A DNA stretch of 22,655 nt from NCBI GenBank assembly GCA_003224195.1, contig QHYP01000020.1, positions 1-22,655 of the forward strand, in the 5' to 3' direction. Source of the DNA: Acidobacteriota bacterium (GTDB lineage Bacteria > Acidobacteriota > Terriglobia > Acidiferrales > UBA7541). Shown piece after piece: positions 1 through 7,736 of this stretch. The position numbers were made by a program, and so were the translations under genes. Position 1 is the stretch's first letter. The number at the start of each line of letters is the position of its first letter. Under the pieces are notes generated by a model. That model did no database searches and was not told the DNA's origin. It saw only the letters and a list, made by a program, of their open reading frames with translations.

Positions 1-376
1 TATGCACGTCAGTTCAGCCAACGAGGATGATGCACACATAGTTCCACTGCGCGAAAACGTCCAAGTCCTTTAGTTGCGGGTACTTACGAAATATCCAGCC
101 ACCTCTGAATAGGGACGATCTGTCACGTCAAGCCGGGCAAGGGCCGGCCGAGGTGGCTATCCTCTTCAAAACTTTGTGCTTAGGAGAGAACAAGAGCGGG
201 TAGCGCGTTGGAGTCAATTTGTCCCCGCTGATTGATACCCTCTCGGGGTCTTTAGAGCGAGGACGAGTCTGCGGAGATCGCTTCGCGCGCGGGGTGAGGG
301 TTTGGGGCTCTGGGCTGGGAGACCAACCCACGGCTTGCACTACCGGCATGAGGTCAGAACAGAGGTTTCATCGCCG
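1..376. other. Left-edge stretch with no supported gene
   Basis: I see no coding region here that I would defend. A short plus-strand frame from position 2 to the TAG at 71-73 (23 codons beginning MHVSSANEDD) could be a tiny ORF or the tail of a gene cut by the window edge. It has no visible family signature. Open frames on either strand at 128-376 have no recognisable motif. A weak CCCCG/CGGGG pairing around 222-247 is not followed by a clean T-run. This stretch lies downstream of the minus-strand PilZ gene, so its transcript probably ends here, but no terminator is clear. Confidence 0.4.
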
Positions 377-715
377 TTAGTTCTGTGTTTCGGCTTGCGT
401 TTCGCCGATCAAAAAACCGCTCTCGGCTTCTGCTCCGAGAACCCGCGTCCACATCAGCGTTGCGCTTCCCTCGCCGTGGGGATGCCTGAATCGCACGCGC
501 TGGCCCGCGCTGAGTCCGACGCCCTTGTGAGTTGCGCAGAAGCCCTCTTCGCTTATGTCGCGGAGCACGCCCTGAATCTCTATGCCGGGGTCCTCCTCAG
601 AAGCGAAGAGAACTTCACCCGCGCACAGGTGTCGCGAGCTGCGGCGCCTTTCGATCAGTGCGTCGCTCCGGCTCTGATCGAGATGCAGTAACGTGGTTTT
701 CATTTTGAATCCCAT
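377..715 (-). CDS. Small PilZ-domain protein (probable c-di-GMP receptor)
   Basis: The 112-residue protein is essentially one PilZ domain. Visible motifs are the arginine-rich RRRSSRH near residues 23-29 (the RxxxR c-di-GMP clamp) and DISEEGFCA near residues 53-61 (the D/NxSxxG motif). Both motif classes contact c-di-GMP in characterised PilZ proteins, so binding is likely but inferred. There is no signal peptide or membrane segment. The first ATG lies inside the 3' end of the upstream sigma-54 activator gene, overlapping it by about 100 nt in another frame. A second ATG at 703 (MKTTLLHL) is an alternative start, and neither has a strong ribosome-binding site. With the HD-GYP/GGDEF protein nearby, this forms a small c-di-GMP cluster. 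Confidence 0.75.
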   Translation of the reverse strand: MGFKMKTTLLHLDQSRSDALIERRRSSRHLCAGEVLFASEEDPGIEIQGVLRDISEEGFCATHKGVGLSAGQRVRFRHPHGEGSATLMWTRVLGAEAESGFLIGETQAETQN

Positions 716-1700
716 ATGCCTTCAGTTTGCGAGTCAGCGTGCGCCGGGAAATGCCGAGCACCTTGGCTGTCTTCGCGTGGTGTCCCCCCGTTTGACTGAG
801 AACTCGAAAGATCATCTCCCGCTCCATCGCTTCCAGGCTGTTGGCCTGCGGCGCGGCCGCCTGTCCAGTAGAGACTTTTCCAGAGATGGAAAGCAGCGTA
901 GGCGGAAGTTCCTTGCCGTCGGCAAGCAGCGCAGCACGCACGATTGTGTTGCGGAGTTCCCGAACGTTGCCGGGCCAATCGTGGTTGGCTATCGCTTCGA
1001 CCGTGGCGAGCGCAAAGCGCATGGAAGGATCGTGTTGATGGAGAAAGAACTTCGCCAGCGGCAAGATATCCTCGCGCCTCTCGCGCAGGGGCGGAACGTG
1101 GAGATGAACTTGAGCCAGGCGATGATACAGATCGCTGCGGAACCTGCCGTATCGAATGGCCTCTTCCAGGTTCTGATTCGTTGCGGTCACGATTCGAGCG
1201 TCTACCGTTACTTTTCGCACGCCGCCAAGCCGAAAATAGGGCACCCCATCGAGCACGCGCAGCAGCTTTACCTGCATTCTCGGCTCGAGTTCGCCGACTT
1301 CGTCGAGAAAGAGGGTTCCCGAGTCCGCCAGCTCAAACAACCCTTGTTTGGGCCCCTGCGCCCCGCTGAATGCACCCTTCTCATATCCAAACAGCTCGCT
1401 CTCGATGAGGTGCTCGGGGAGGGCCGCGCAGTTGACGTCAACCCAGGGCTTGCTGCAGCGGAGAGAATGATGGTGAAGGGCTCGCGCAATCAACTCCTTG
1501 CCGACGCCACTCTCACCCGTGATGAGGACGGCGGCGTTGCTCCGGGCAACGCGCACGACAACGCTCATCAGTTCTCGCATCGCCTCGCTGCGATAGACCG
1601 CGGGCATGCCGAGATACGCCTCGCAGGGCTCCACGCAATCCGCGCTGCCAGGAGGGACCATTGGAGAACTACTTTGTTCGATGGGATCTTTTGCGTCCAT
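615..1700 (-). CDS. Sigma-54-dependent transcriptional activator lacking a receiver domain
   Basis: This is an AAA+ bacterial enhancer-binding protein of about 361 residues. It has a short N-terminal region (1-35) with no receiver or PAS/GAF domain, then an AAA+ domain (about 36-260) and a Fis-type helix-turn-helix (about 300-330, ending near LKAYGI). Visible motifs are Walker A GESGVGKE (62-69), Walker B TLFLDEVGE with D133/E134, and FRSDLYHRL and PPLRER in the second half. The sigma-54-contacting loop reads GAFSGA (109-114), a conservative T-to-S change from GAFTGA. The ATG at 1700 is preferred over an upstream TTG at 1727; neither has an obvious Shine-Dalgarno. About 30 residues after the HTH overlap pilZ and look non-conserved. 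Without a sensor domain, activity is probably set by expression or a partner. Target promoters are unknown. Confidence 0.85.
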   Translation of the reverse strand: MDAKDPIEQSSSPMVPPGSADCVEPCEAYLGMPAVYRSEAMRELMSVVVRVARSNAAVLITGESGVGKELIARALHHHSLRCSKPWVDVNCAALPEHLIESELFGYEKGAFSGAQGPKQGLFELADSGTLFLDEVGELEPRMQVKLLRVLDGVPYFRLGGVRKVTVDARIVTATNQNLEEAIRYGRFRSDLYHRLAQVHLHVPPLRERREDILPLAKFFLHQHDPSMRFALATVEAIANHDWPGNVRELRNTIVRAALLADGKELPPTLLSISGKVSTGQAAAPQANSLEAMEREMIFRVLSQTGGHHAKTAKVLGISRRTLTRKLKAYGIQNENHVTASRSEPERRTDRKAPQLATPVRG

Positions 1701-1730
1701 AGTACGAACAGTGGAAAACGGAGACAAAAA

Positions 1731-1768
1731 GTCAAACTTTCGTCCTAGTCAAGCAGACATACGTCAAA
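1731..1768. promoter_or_regulatory. Three GTCAAA/G direct repeats upstream of the activator gene
   Basis: GTCAAA occurs at 1731-1736 and 1763-1768 and GTCAAG at 1748-1753, with starts 17 and 15 nt apart. On the minus strand they read TTTGAC/CTTGAC, lying 31-68 nt upstream of the activator ATG. They could be -35-like elements or a protein-binding array in this divergent intergenic region (1701-1867). This is an inference from spacing only. Confidence 0.25.
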
Positions 1769-1867
1769 AGCTAACAGGACATTCTGGCTCCCCCCATCGG
1801 TACACTGGGACAAGATGCCCCTGCCACTGGTCGTCATTCGGCCCCCTCCCGTGAGCTCTGTCTATAA

Positions 1868-4408
1868 GTGGTTTGTTTTCTTAGTAATATCAGAACTTCT
1901 CAAGGCAAGAACCCTGGCATGCCATGTGCATTGCATCCCCGGGCAGGAGTGCTGACCACCTTGAAAGTTCTCCCTTTCCGAGCCCAGCTTTTCATCGCGG
2001 CGGTGATCGTCTTTGGCGGGCTTGTCTTACGGGTTGGCCTCACGCAGCACGCAACGGACGACTTCGGGCTTTTTGCATGTTTTCTGTTGCTGACCCTCCT
2101 GGCTTCCGGTCTGAAGGTCAATCTCCCCGGCGTTACCGGAACGATGTCCGTGATTTTCCTTTTCGTGCTGATCGGAATACAGGAACTCGGTCTCGGACGC
2201 GTGCTTCTGATGAGCTGCGTCGGCTCCGTCGGCCAGTGTGTGTGGAACGCCAAGAGCAGGCCGAAGCTGGTGCAGGTGGCTTTCAACGTCGCCAGTATGG
2301 CCACGGCAACTGCGACGTGCTATTGGACCTTCCACTCTCAACTGCCTGCGTTCTTCGGTGAAAGCACTGCCTTGAAGCTGGCCGCCGCCGCGTGCGTTTT
2401 CTTCCTGACCAATACGATCCCCGTGGCGTGCGTCATCGCCTTGACGGAGAACAAACCGCTAAGGAAAGTTTGGTCGGAATGCTATTTTTGGTCGTTCCCG
2501 TATTATCTGGCCGGCGCGGCGCTTGCCGGACTCATTGCCCTGGTGGATCGCGCCGGAGGCCGGCCGACTTCCCTATTGCTCTTCCCTGTCATTTACCTCG
2601 TCTATCGTTCCTACCGGCTGTACCTGACGCGACTCGAAGCCGAGAAAAATCACGTTGAGGAGATGGCTGCTCTGCATCTTCGCACCATCGAGGCCCTGGC
2701 GCTGGCCATTGAGGCGAAGGACCAAAGGACGCACGATCATTTGCGCCGCGTGCAAGCGTACGCGGTTGGCATCGGGAAGGAAATGGCCTTGAGCGATTCT
2801 GACATGGAAGCTCTCCGAGCCGCGGCCATATTGCACGACATCGGCAAGCTTGCTGTGCCAGAGCATATCATTTCGAAACCCGGCAAGCTTACACCCGAAG
2901 AATTCGAGAAAATCAAAATCCATCCCATGGTCGGCGCAGAGATTCTGGAACGCGTGAATTTCCCCTATCCGGTGGTGCCCATTGTCCGGGCGCACCACGA
3001 GAAGTGGAATGGGGGCGGCTATCCCATCGGACTCCGGGGTGAAGAGATTCCCATCGGCGCTCGAATCCTCTCCGTCGTAGATTGCTTCGATGCTCTCGCC
3101 TCCGATCGTTCCTACCGTCCCGGGCTGACCGGGGAGGATGCACTGCGGCAAGTGGAATCGGAAGCCGGGAAGAGCTTCGATCCTAAGGTGGTCGACTGTT
3201 TGAAACGCCATCTGCTCGAGCTCGAGAAAGACGCGCAAGTACAAGAGAGCGTCAAGAAGTTGATATCAGTCGGCGTGAAGATCGACAGAAGCGTCCAGCC
3301 CGCTGCTGGATTTGAAATTACCTCGCAAGCTTCAACCTTGGTCCATAAAAGCCCAATTGACTTCCTGGCGTCGATCGCTTCCGCGAGGCAGGAAGTGCAG
3401 ACGTTGTACGAATTGAGCCAAGAACTCGGAAACTCGCTCAGCCTGGACGACACGCTCTCTGTTCTATCGGTCCGGCTCAAACGTCTGATCCCGCACGATT
3501 CGATCGTCATCTATGTGAACAAGGATGGTCGGCTTGTCCCGGAATACGTCAGCGGAGAGAATCATGCCGTCTTGACTTCCTTGCAGATTCCACTCGGCGA
3601 AGGCGTGTCCGGATGGGTCGCGGCAAATCGCAAGCCGATCGTGAATGGAAATCCGGCAGTGGAGCCCGGCTACCGTGGAAACCCCGCAAAGTATTCGACG
3701 CTTCGCTCGGCGATGGCAGTGCCGCTCGAGAGCGTCAGCGGCGTGGTGGGAGTGCTGACTCTGTACCATGCTCACGCCGATGCCTTCTCCCGAGATCACG
3801 TTCGAATCCTGACAGCGATTCAGTCAAAGCTCGCGCTTTCCGTCGAAAACGCATTGAAGTTCCGGATGGCGGAGAGCTCTGCGACCACCGATTACCTCAC
3901 CGGCTTGCCCAACGCGCGGTCTCTCTTCCTGCACCTCGATAGCGAGCTGGCGCGATGCAAGCGCACCACCATGCCGCTGACCGTGCTTGTCTGTGACCTC
4001 GACGGCTTCAAGCAGGTTAATGATCGCTTTGGTCACCTCGTTGGAAATCAGGTGCTCCGGAGCATCGCCCAGAAACTGAAGGAGGCCTGCCGCGAATATG
4101 ATTATGCGGCGCGCATGGGCGGGGACGAGTTTGTGCTGGTTCTACCCGGATTGAAGCCCGAAACCGTGCAGGCGACGGAAAGCCGGCTTCATCGGCTCGC
4201 TGTCGAAGTAGGCCGCGAGGTGTGTGGTGAATCGCTGCTTGCACTAAGTGTGGGGCATGCCTCTTATCCGACGGCCGGACTCGATGCGGAGGACCTCCTC
4301 GCCGCAGCCGACCGGCGCATGTACGTCGAGAAGCAGGAACATCGTAACGAATCGTATACCAGGGCCGCCCTCTTGAGCCTCGAGTGCTCCGCGACAAAGG
4401 TATGCTGA
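1868..4408 (+). CDS. Membrane HD-GYP / GAF / GGDEF c-di-GMP turnover protein
   Basis: This 846-residue protein has four modules. First is a multi-helix membrane region (about 36-245). Second is an HD-GYP phosphodiesterase domain (about 269-445) with HD at 323-324 in HDIGK and HHE at 376-378 leading to GYP at 384-386. Third is a GAF domain (about 510-660). Last is a GGDEF domain (about 675-840) with an intact GGDEF at 751-755. An RxxD inhibitory-site motif (R742, D745) lies five residues before GGDEF. Both catalytic signatures appear intact, so the protein could make and degrade c-di-GMP; such bifunctional proteins are usually biased one way. The sensed ligand is unknown. The GTG at 1868 gives the longest form; the ATG at 1919 is an equally plausible start just before the first membrane helix. 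Only 27 nt separate it from the ABC importer genes, so read-through is likely. Confidence 0.9.
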   Translation: MVCFLSNIRTSQGKNPGMPCALHPRAGVLTTLKVLPFRAQLFIAAVIVFGGLVLRVGLTQHATDDFGLFACFLLLTLLASGLKVNLPGVTGTMSVIFLFVLIGIQELGLGRVLLMSCVGSVGQCVWNAKSRPKLVQVAFNVASMATATATCYWTFHSQLPAFFGESTALKLAAAACVFFLTNTIPVACVIALTENKPLRKVWSECYFWSFPYYLAGAALAGLIALVDRAGGRPTSLLLFPVIYLVYRSYRLYLTRLEAEKNHVEEMAALHLRTIEALALAIEAKDQRTHDHLRRVQAYAVGIGKEMALSDSDMEALRAAAILHDIGKLAVPEHIISKPGKLTPEEFEKIKIHPMVGAEILERVNFPYPVVPIVRAHHEKWNGGGYPIGLRGEEIPIGARILSVVDCFDALASDRSYRPGLTGEDALRQVESEAGKSFDPKVVDCLKRHLLELEKDAQVQESVKKLISVGVKIDRSVQPAAGFEITSQASTLVHKSPIDFLASIASARQEVQTLYELSQELGNSLSLDDTLSVLSVRLKRLIPHDSIVIYVNKDGRLVPEYVSGENHAVLTSLQIPLGEGVSGWVAANRKPIVNGNPAVEPGYRGNPAKYSTLRSAMAVPLESVSGVVGVLTLYHAHADAFSRDHVRILTAIQSKLALSVENALKFRMAESSATTDYLTGLPNARSLFLHLDSELARCKRTTMPLTVLVCDLDGFKQVNDRFGHLVGNQVLRSIAQKLKEACREYDYAARMGGDEFVLVLPGLKPETVQATESRLHRLAVEVGREVCGESLLALSVGHASYPTAGLDAEDLLAAADRRMYVEKQEHRNESYTRAALLSLECSATKVC

Positions 4409-4416
4409 TCCTCAGC

Positions 4417-4430
4417 AGGACGAAAGTCCT
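4417..4430 (+). promoter_or_regulatory. GNRA-tetraloop hairpin just before the permease start
   Basis: AGGAC, GAAA, GTCCT forms a 5-bp stem with a GAAA tetraloop, ending 5 nt before the ATG at 4436. The left arm contains AGGA, the only Shine-Dalgarno-like sequence in this 27-nt gap. The stem could therefore limit initiation of the first permease gene or re-space AGGA toward the start. It is too weak to call a terminator and has no T-run. Confidence 0.3.
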
Positions 4431-4435
4431 CCTGT

Positions 4436-5302
4436 ATGTGGCACCGAATCCTTTTGCGGCATCTGCTCGCGTTGTTGCTGACAGCGCTCCTTGGAGGGCT
4501 CCTCGGCGCCACTCTGGTGCGTTTCGCGCCGGGGTTCGGCGTGGATGAGCGGGAACTGGACACCCGGCTGCATGAAGACAGCATCCAGGCGCTTCGCCAC
4601 TCACGCTCAAACGAACGCAATCTTCTCAGGTTTTACGCCGACTACTTGGCCGGAGCCGTCCACGGAAATCTGGGAGTTTCTCATTCCTTCGCTCGCCCTG
4701 TAACTGATCTGTTCGCCGAGCGCTTGCCGGTCACTCTGCGGACTGTCGCGCTCGGCCTTGCCGGTGGGTGGGTGCTCGGTCTTCTGCTGGCGTTGCCTGT
4801 GGCCACGCTTCGCGGGTGGAGCTACGAATTCTTCTCTTCCCTAGCCTGCGGGGCGTTCTTGTGTCTCCCCTCGGCGGTCGTTGCCATCCTCTTTCTCTAT
4901 TTCGGCGGGCCGGTAGCTCTTGCCGTTTGCACCGTGGTCTTCCCGCGTATTTTCCGATACGCCCGAAACCTGCTGCTGCAGACCTACGCTTTGCCCCATG
5001 TCCTGACTGCTAGGGCCAAGGGCCTCTCCGGGACGCGGATTCTGCTCTGGCATATTTTCCCCGCTGCCGCTCCCCAGCTCCTCGCGCTCGCCGGTGTTTC
5101 CGTGAGCATGGCCCTGGGTGCGGCGATTCCGATCGAAGTGATCTGTGATTCCCCTGGAATCGGTCAACTGGCCTGGCAAGCCGCGCTGAGCCGCGATTTG
5201 CCTCTCCTGGTGAACATGACGTTGTTTGTGACCCTGGTGACGCTCGCAGCAAACTCGGCTTCCGATCTAACGTCGAAGGCCTTGGTGAAACAGGCCGCAT
5301 GA
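4436..5302 (+). CDS. Dipeptide/oligopeptide-type ABC transporter permease (DppB/OppB-like)
   Basis: This 288-residue inner-membrane permease has an N-terminal anchor helix, a periplasmic loop (about 35-75) and a block of membrane helices. The cytoplasmic coupling loop reads ARAKGLSGTRILLWHIFPAA (about 190-210), which fits the EAA motif that contacts the ATPase. The segment YLAGAVHGNLGVS resembles the conserved YxxxxxGxLGxS region of the DppB family. It would form the translocation pore with the next gene product. Its stop overlaps the next start by 4 nt (ATGA), indicating translational coupling. The family imports peptides, nickel, sugars or opines; nothing here fixes the substrate. Confidence 0.87.
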   Translation: MWHRILLRHLLALLLTALLGGLLGATLVRFAPGFGVDERELDTRLHEDSIQALRHSRSNERNLLRFYADYLAGAVHGNLGVSHSFARPVTDLFAERLPVTLRTVALGLAGGWVLGLLLALPVATLRGWSYEFFSSLACGAFLCLPSAVVAILFLYFGGPVALAVCTVVFPRIFRYARNLLLQTYALPHVLTARAKGLSGTRILLWHIFPAAAPQLLALAGVSVSMALGAAIPIEVICDSPGIGQLAWQAALSRDLPLLVNMTLFVTLVTLAANSASDLTSKALVKQAA

Positions 5303-6105
5303 ATACAATCCGCCAAATCGCCGCAGTGCTTCTCGGGATCATTTTTCTCGCGACTCTTTTTGCGGGAGCCTTTGCTCCCGCTCCCTATGCCAAACAGTTT
5401 CGCGAATCCCCGAACGCTTCACCCTCCCGGATGCATCTCCTGGGAACGGACGAATTGGGCCGGGACCTTTTCTCCCGGCTTCTCTACGGCAGTCGTGTCT
5501 CGCTTCTGTTGGCGCCCGCGGCAGCGCTGCTGGCGACGAGTATCGCCGCGTTGGTCGGGGGCCTGGCCGGCTATGCCGGTGGCTGGCTTGAGCGCATTGC
5601 GATGGCGGGCACGGATTTATCTATGTCCCTGCCCTGGCTCTTTCTCCTGCTGACCGTGCGTGCCGTGCTGCCCCTCAACGTGCCTCCGGCTGCTTCGCTA
5701 CTGATCACCTTTGCGCTCCTCGGGTTGTTTGGCTGGGCCGCGTCCGCGCGCGTGATTTGCGCCGGAGCGCGCAGCTTGCGCAACTCTGACTTCGTGTTGC
5801 AGGCAAAGGCATGCGGTTGCCCTTCCCTGCGCGTCTTGGCAAGACACGTATTGCCGAACCTCCGGCCCGCGCTGTTCGCACAGCTCTTGATTTCCATCCC
5901 GGTGTTTATCCTCACAGAAGCAAACTTGGGTATTTTGGGCCTTGGTGTATCGGAACCGCTGCCTTCCTGGGGCGGCTTGCTCCGCGGGCTCGAAAACTGG
6001 GGCGCCGTTCAAGCGAATCCATGGAGGCTCGCGCCGTTGCTGTTGTTGCTCATCGTTGTGAGCTGCTTTCAGCTCATCCTGCCTCGGGAGGACTTTGCGG
6101 CATGA
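5299..6105 (+). CDS. Dipeptide/oligopeptide-type ABC transporter permease (DppC/OppC-like)
   Basis: The 268-residue second permease has a first helix at about 7-27, then LGTDELGRDLFSRLLYGSR (about 49-67), the hallmark entry to DppC/OppC membrane domains. The EAA-type coupling loop reads KACGCPSLRVLARHVLPN (about 168-185). Several hydrophobic segments follow, including one with GILGLGV near 215. It pairs with the upstream permease. ATGA overlaps link it to both the preceding gene (5299-5302) and the following binding protein (6102-6105). It is slightly shorter than typical DppC proteins but has no missing core segment. Confidence 0.87.
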   Translation: MNTIRQIAAVLLGIIFLATLFAGAFAPAPYAKQFRESPNASPSRMHLLGTDELGRDLFSRLLYGSRVSLLLAPAAALLATSIAALVGGLAGYAGGWLERIAMAGTDLSMSLPWLFLLLTVRAVLPLNVPPAASLLITFALLGLFGWAASARVICAGARSLRNSDFVLQAKACGCPSLRVLARHVLPNLRPALFAQLLISIPVFILTEANLGILGLGVSEPLPSWGGLLRGLENWGAVQANPWRLAPLLLLLIVVSCFQLILPREDFAA

Positions 6106-7736
6106 GACGCCTCACGCTCGCATTGATTGCCGCAAGCATTCTCTTGTCCGGAGTTCTCCCCGCGAAGTCACAATCCGGCGGCGAATTGCATTTCGTCCTG
6201 CGCGCGGAACCAAAGACGTTCGACCCCATGCTCGTCGATGAGGAGGCCTCCGAGACGATTCGCTTTCTGACGGGCGGCGTGCTAATTCGCGTTAACCGGA
6301 AGACGCAGGCGCTGGAACCCGAACTGGCAGCGTCCTGGAAAGTATCTCAGCGTGGGAAAAAGATCAGTTTCCACTTACGCGATGGCCTGTCCTTTTCCGA
6401 CGGAACTCCGTTTAGCGCGGAAGACGTCGCATTCACGATGCGGAAATTGCTGGATCCCAACCTGCATTCCCCCACCGGTGACTCTTTCCGGTCCTCGGAA
6501 GGTTCCGTTCGCGTGGCTGCCCCAAGCGCCCGCGATGTCATCATCGAGTTTCCAGCTCCCGTCGCTGGTCTCGAACGGCTCTTTGACCAGGTGGCCATCG
6601 TTTCTTCGCGTTCCCCCAAGAAGGAAACGGCCGTCCTGGGGCCCTTTACCGTCGCCGAGTACAAATCTGGCGCGTACGTCTTGCTGAAACGCAATCCTTA
6701 CTACTGGAAAAAGGACGCGCACGGCCAGAGGTTGCCGTATCTGGATTCTATCCGATTGGACATCCAGCAGAACCGCGACCTCGAACTCTTGCGCTTCAAG
6801 CGCGGTGAGATTCAACTGATAAACAACCTCGATGCCTCTTATTTTGAAAATCTTGCCAAAGAAGAGCCGGCCGCCGTTCATGACATTGGCCCGTCTCTCG
6901 ATGCCGAGCACATGTGGTTCAACCAGGTTCCGGCTGCGCCCATACCGGATTTCAAGAAGAAGTGGTTCCGTTCCGCGAACTTTCGCCTGGCAGTATCGGA
7001 AGCCATAAGTCGCGAAGACCTCTGCCGGGTCGTGTTCAGCGGCCACGCCCGCCCTGCCGTGGGACCGGTTTCTCCCGCAAATCTCTTCTGGTTTAATAGG
7101 TCGCTGCAACCTCATCCGCACGCCCCACAAGAGGCCCTTCGCCGCTTGCAACAGGATGGATTCCGCTTTGATGGACACGTCTTGCGCGATGGCGAAGGCC
7201 ATGCCGTCGAATTCTCGATCGTCACGAACGCCGGAAACAAGTCCCGGGAACAGATGGCTGCGATGATCCAGCAGGATCTGGAACAGATCGGGATTCGGCT
7301 CAACATTGTAACGTTGGACTTCCCCTCGCTCATTGAGCGTATTTCCCGCACTTTCGATTACGAGCTGTGCCTGCTTGGATTCGTCAACGTGGATTTGGAT
7401 CCCAACGGGCAGATGAATGTGTGGCTGAGCTCATCCAGCAACCATCAGTGGAACCCGGAGCAAAAATCGCCCGCTACCCCTTGGGAAGCAGAAATCGATC
7501 GCCTCATGCAAGCACAGGCCTCTACACCGGACCAGAATCAACGCAAGCGTTCCTTCGATCAGGTCCAGAAAATCGTTTGGGATCAGCAGCCATTCATCTA
7601 CCTGGTGAACAAGAATGCGCTCGCAGCCATCTCGCCGGCCTTGGCGAATACTTCGCCTGTCGTGTTGCGGCCCCAGACGTTTTGGAACGTCGAGAGTCTC
7701 TACTATTCCAACCAGGGCCGCGGAGTAGGCCAGTGA
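6102..7736 (+). CDS. Extracellular solute-binding protein, family 5 (ABC importer)
   Basis: This 544-residue protein captures substrate outside the inner membrane. It has a signal peptide (MRRLTLALIAASILLSG, cleavage probably after about residue 22-24) with no lipobox cysteine, so it is probably a soluble periplasmic protein. The mature part begins GGELHFVLRAEPKTFDPM, and FHLRDGLSFSDGTPFSAEDV is typical of family 5 (DppA/OppA/NikA). The start is set at 6102 because that ATG overlaps the preceding stop and begins a signal peptide; the frame stays open upstream to 5811, but that part is shadow coding of the permease. The 3' end overlaps the ATPase start by 4 nt (GTGA). Peptide is the usual ligand, but the substrate cannot be read from sequence. 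Confidence 0.9.
   Translation: MRRLTLALIAASILLSGVLPAKSQSGGELHFVLRAEPKTFDPMLVDEEASETIRFLTGGVLIRVNRKTQALEPELAASWKVSQRGKKISFHLRDGLSFSDGTPFSAEDVAFTMRKLLDPNLHSPTGDSFRSSEGSVRVAAPSARDVIIEFPAPVAGLERLFDQVAIVSSRSPKKETAVLGPFTVAEYKSGAYVLLKRNPYYWKKDAHGQRLPYLDSIRLDIQQNRDLELLRFKRGEIQLINNLDASYFENLAKEEPAAVHDIGPSLDAEHMWFNQVPAAPIPDFKKKWFRSANFRLAVSEAISREDLCRVVFSGHARPAVGPVSPANLFWFNRSLQPHPHAPQEALRRLQQDGFRFDGHVLRDGEGHAVEFSIVTNAGNKSREQMAAMIQQDLEQIGIRLNIVTLDFPSLIERISRTFDYELCLLGFVNVDLDPNGQMNVWLSSSSNHQWNPEQKSPATPWEAEIDRLMQAQASTPDQNQRKRSFDQVQKIVWDQQPFIYLVNKNALAAISPALANTSPVVLRPQTFWNVESLYYSNQGRGVGQ

Noticed and set aside
302..691. 129-codon plus-strand frame
   Set aside because: Antisense to the PilZ protein, with no motif of its own.
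693..1748. 351-codon plus-strand frame
   Set aside because: Antisense to the sigma-54 activator, whose Walker motifs and HTH are unmistakable.
5811..6101. N-terminal extension of the solute-binding protein
   Set aside because: Overlaps the permease in another frame; the ATG at 6102 begins a signal peptide and is coupled to the permease stop.
7367..7732. N-terminal extension of the ABC ATPase
   Set aside because: Shadow of the binding-protein gene; the GTG at 7733 with GTGA overlap is the natural start.
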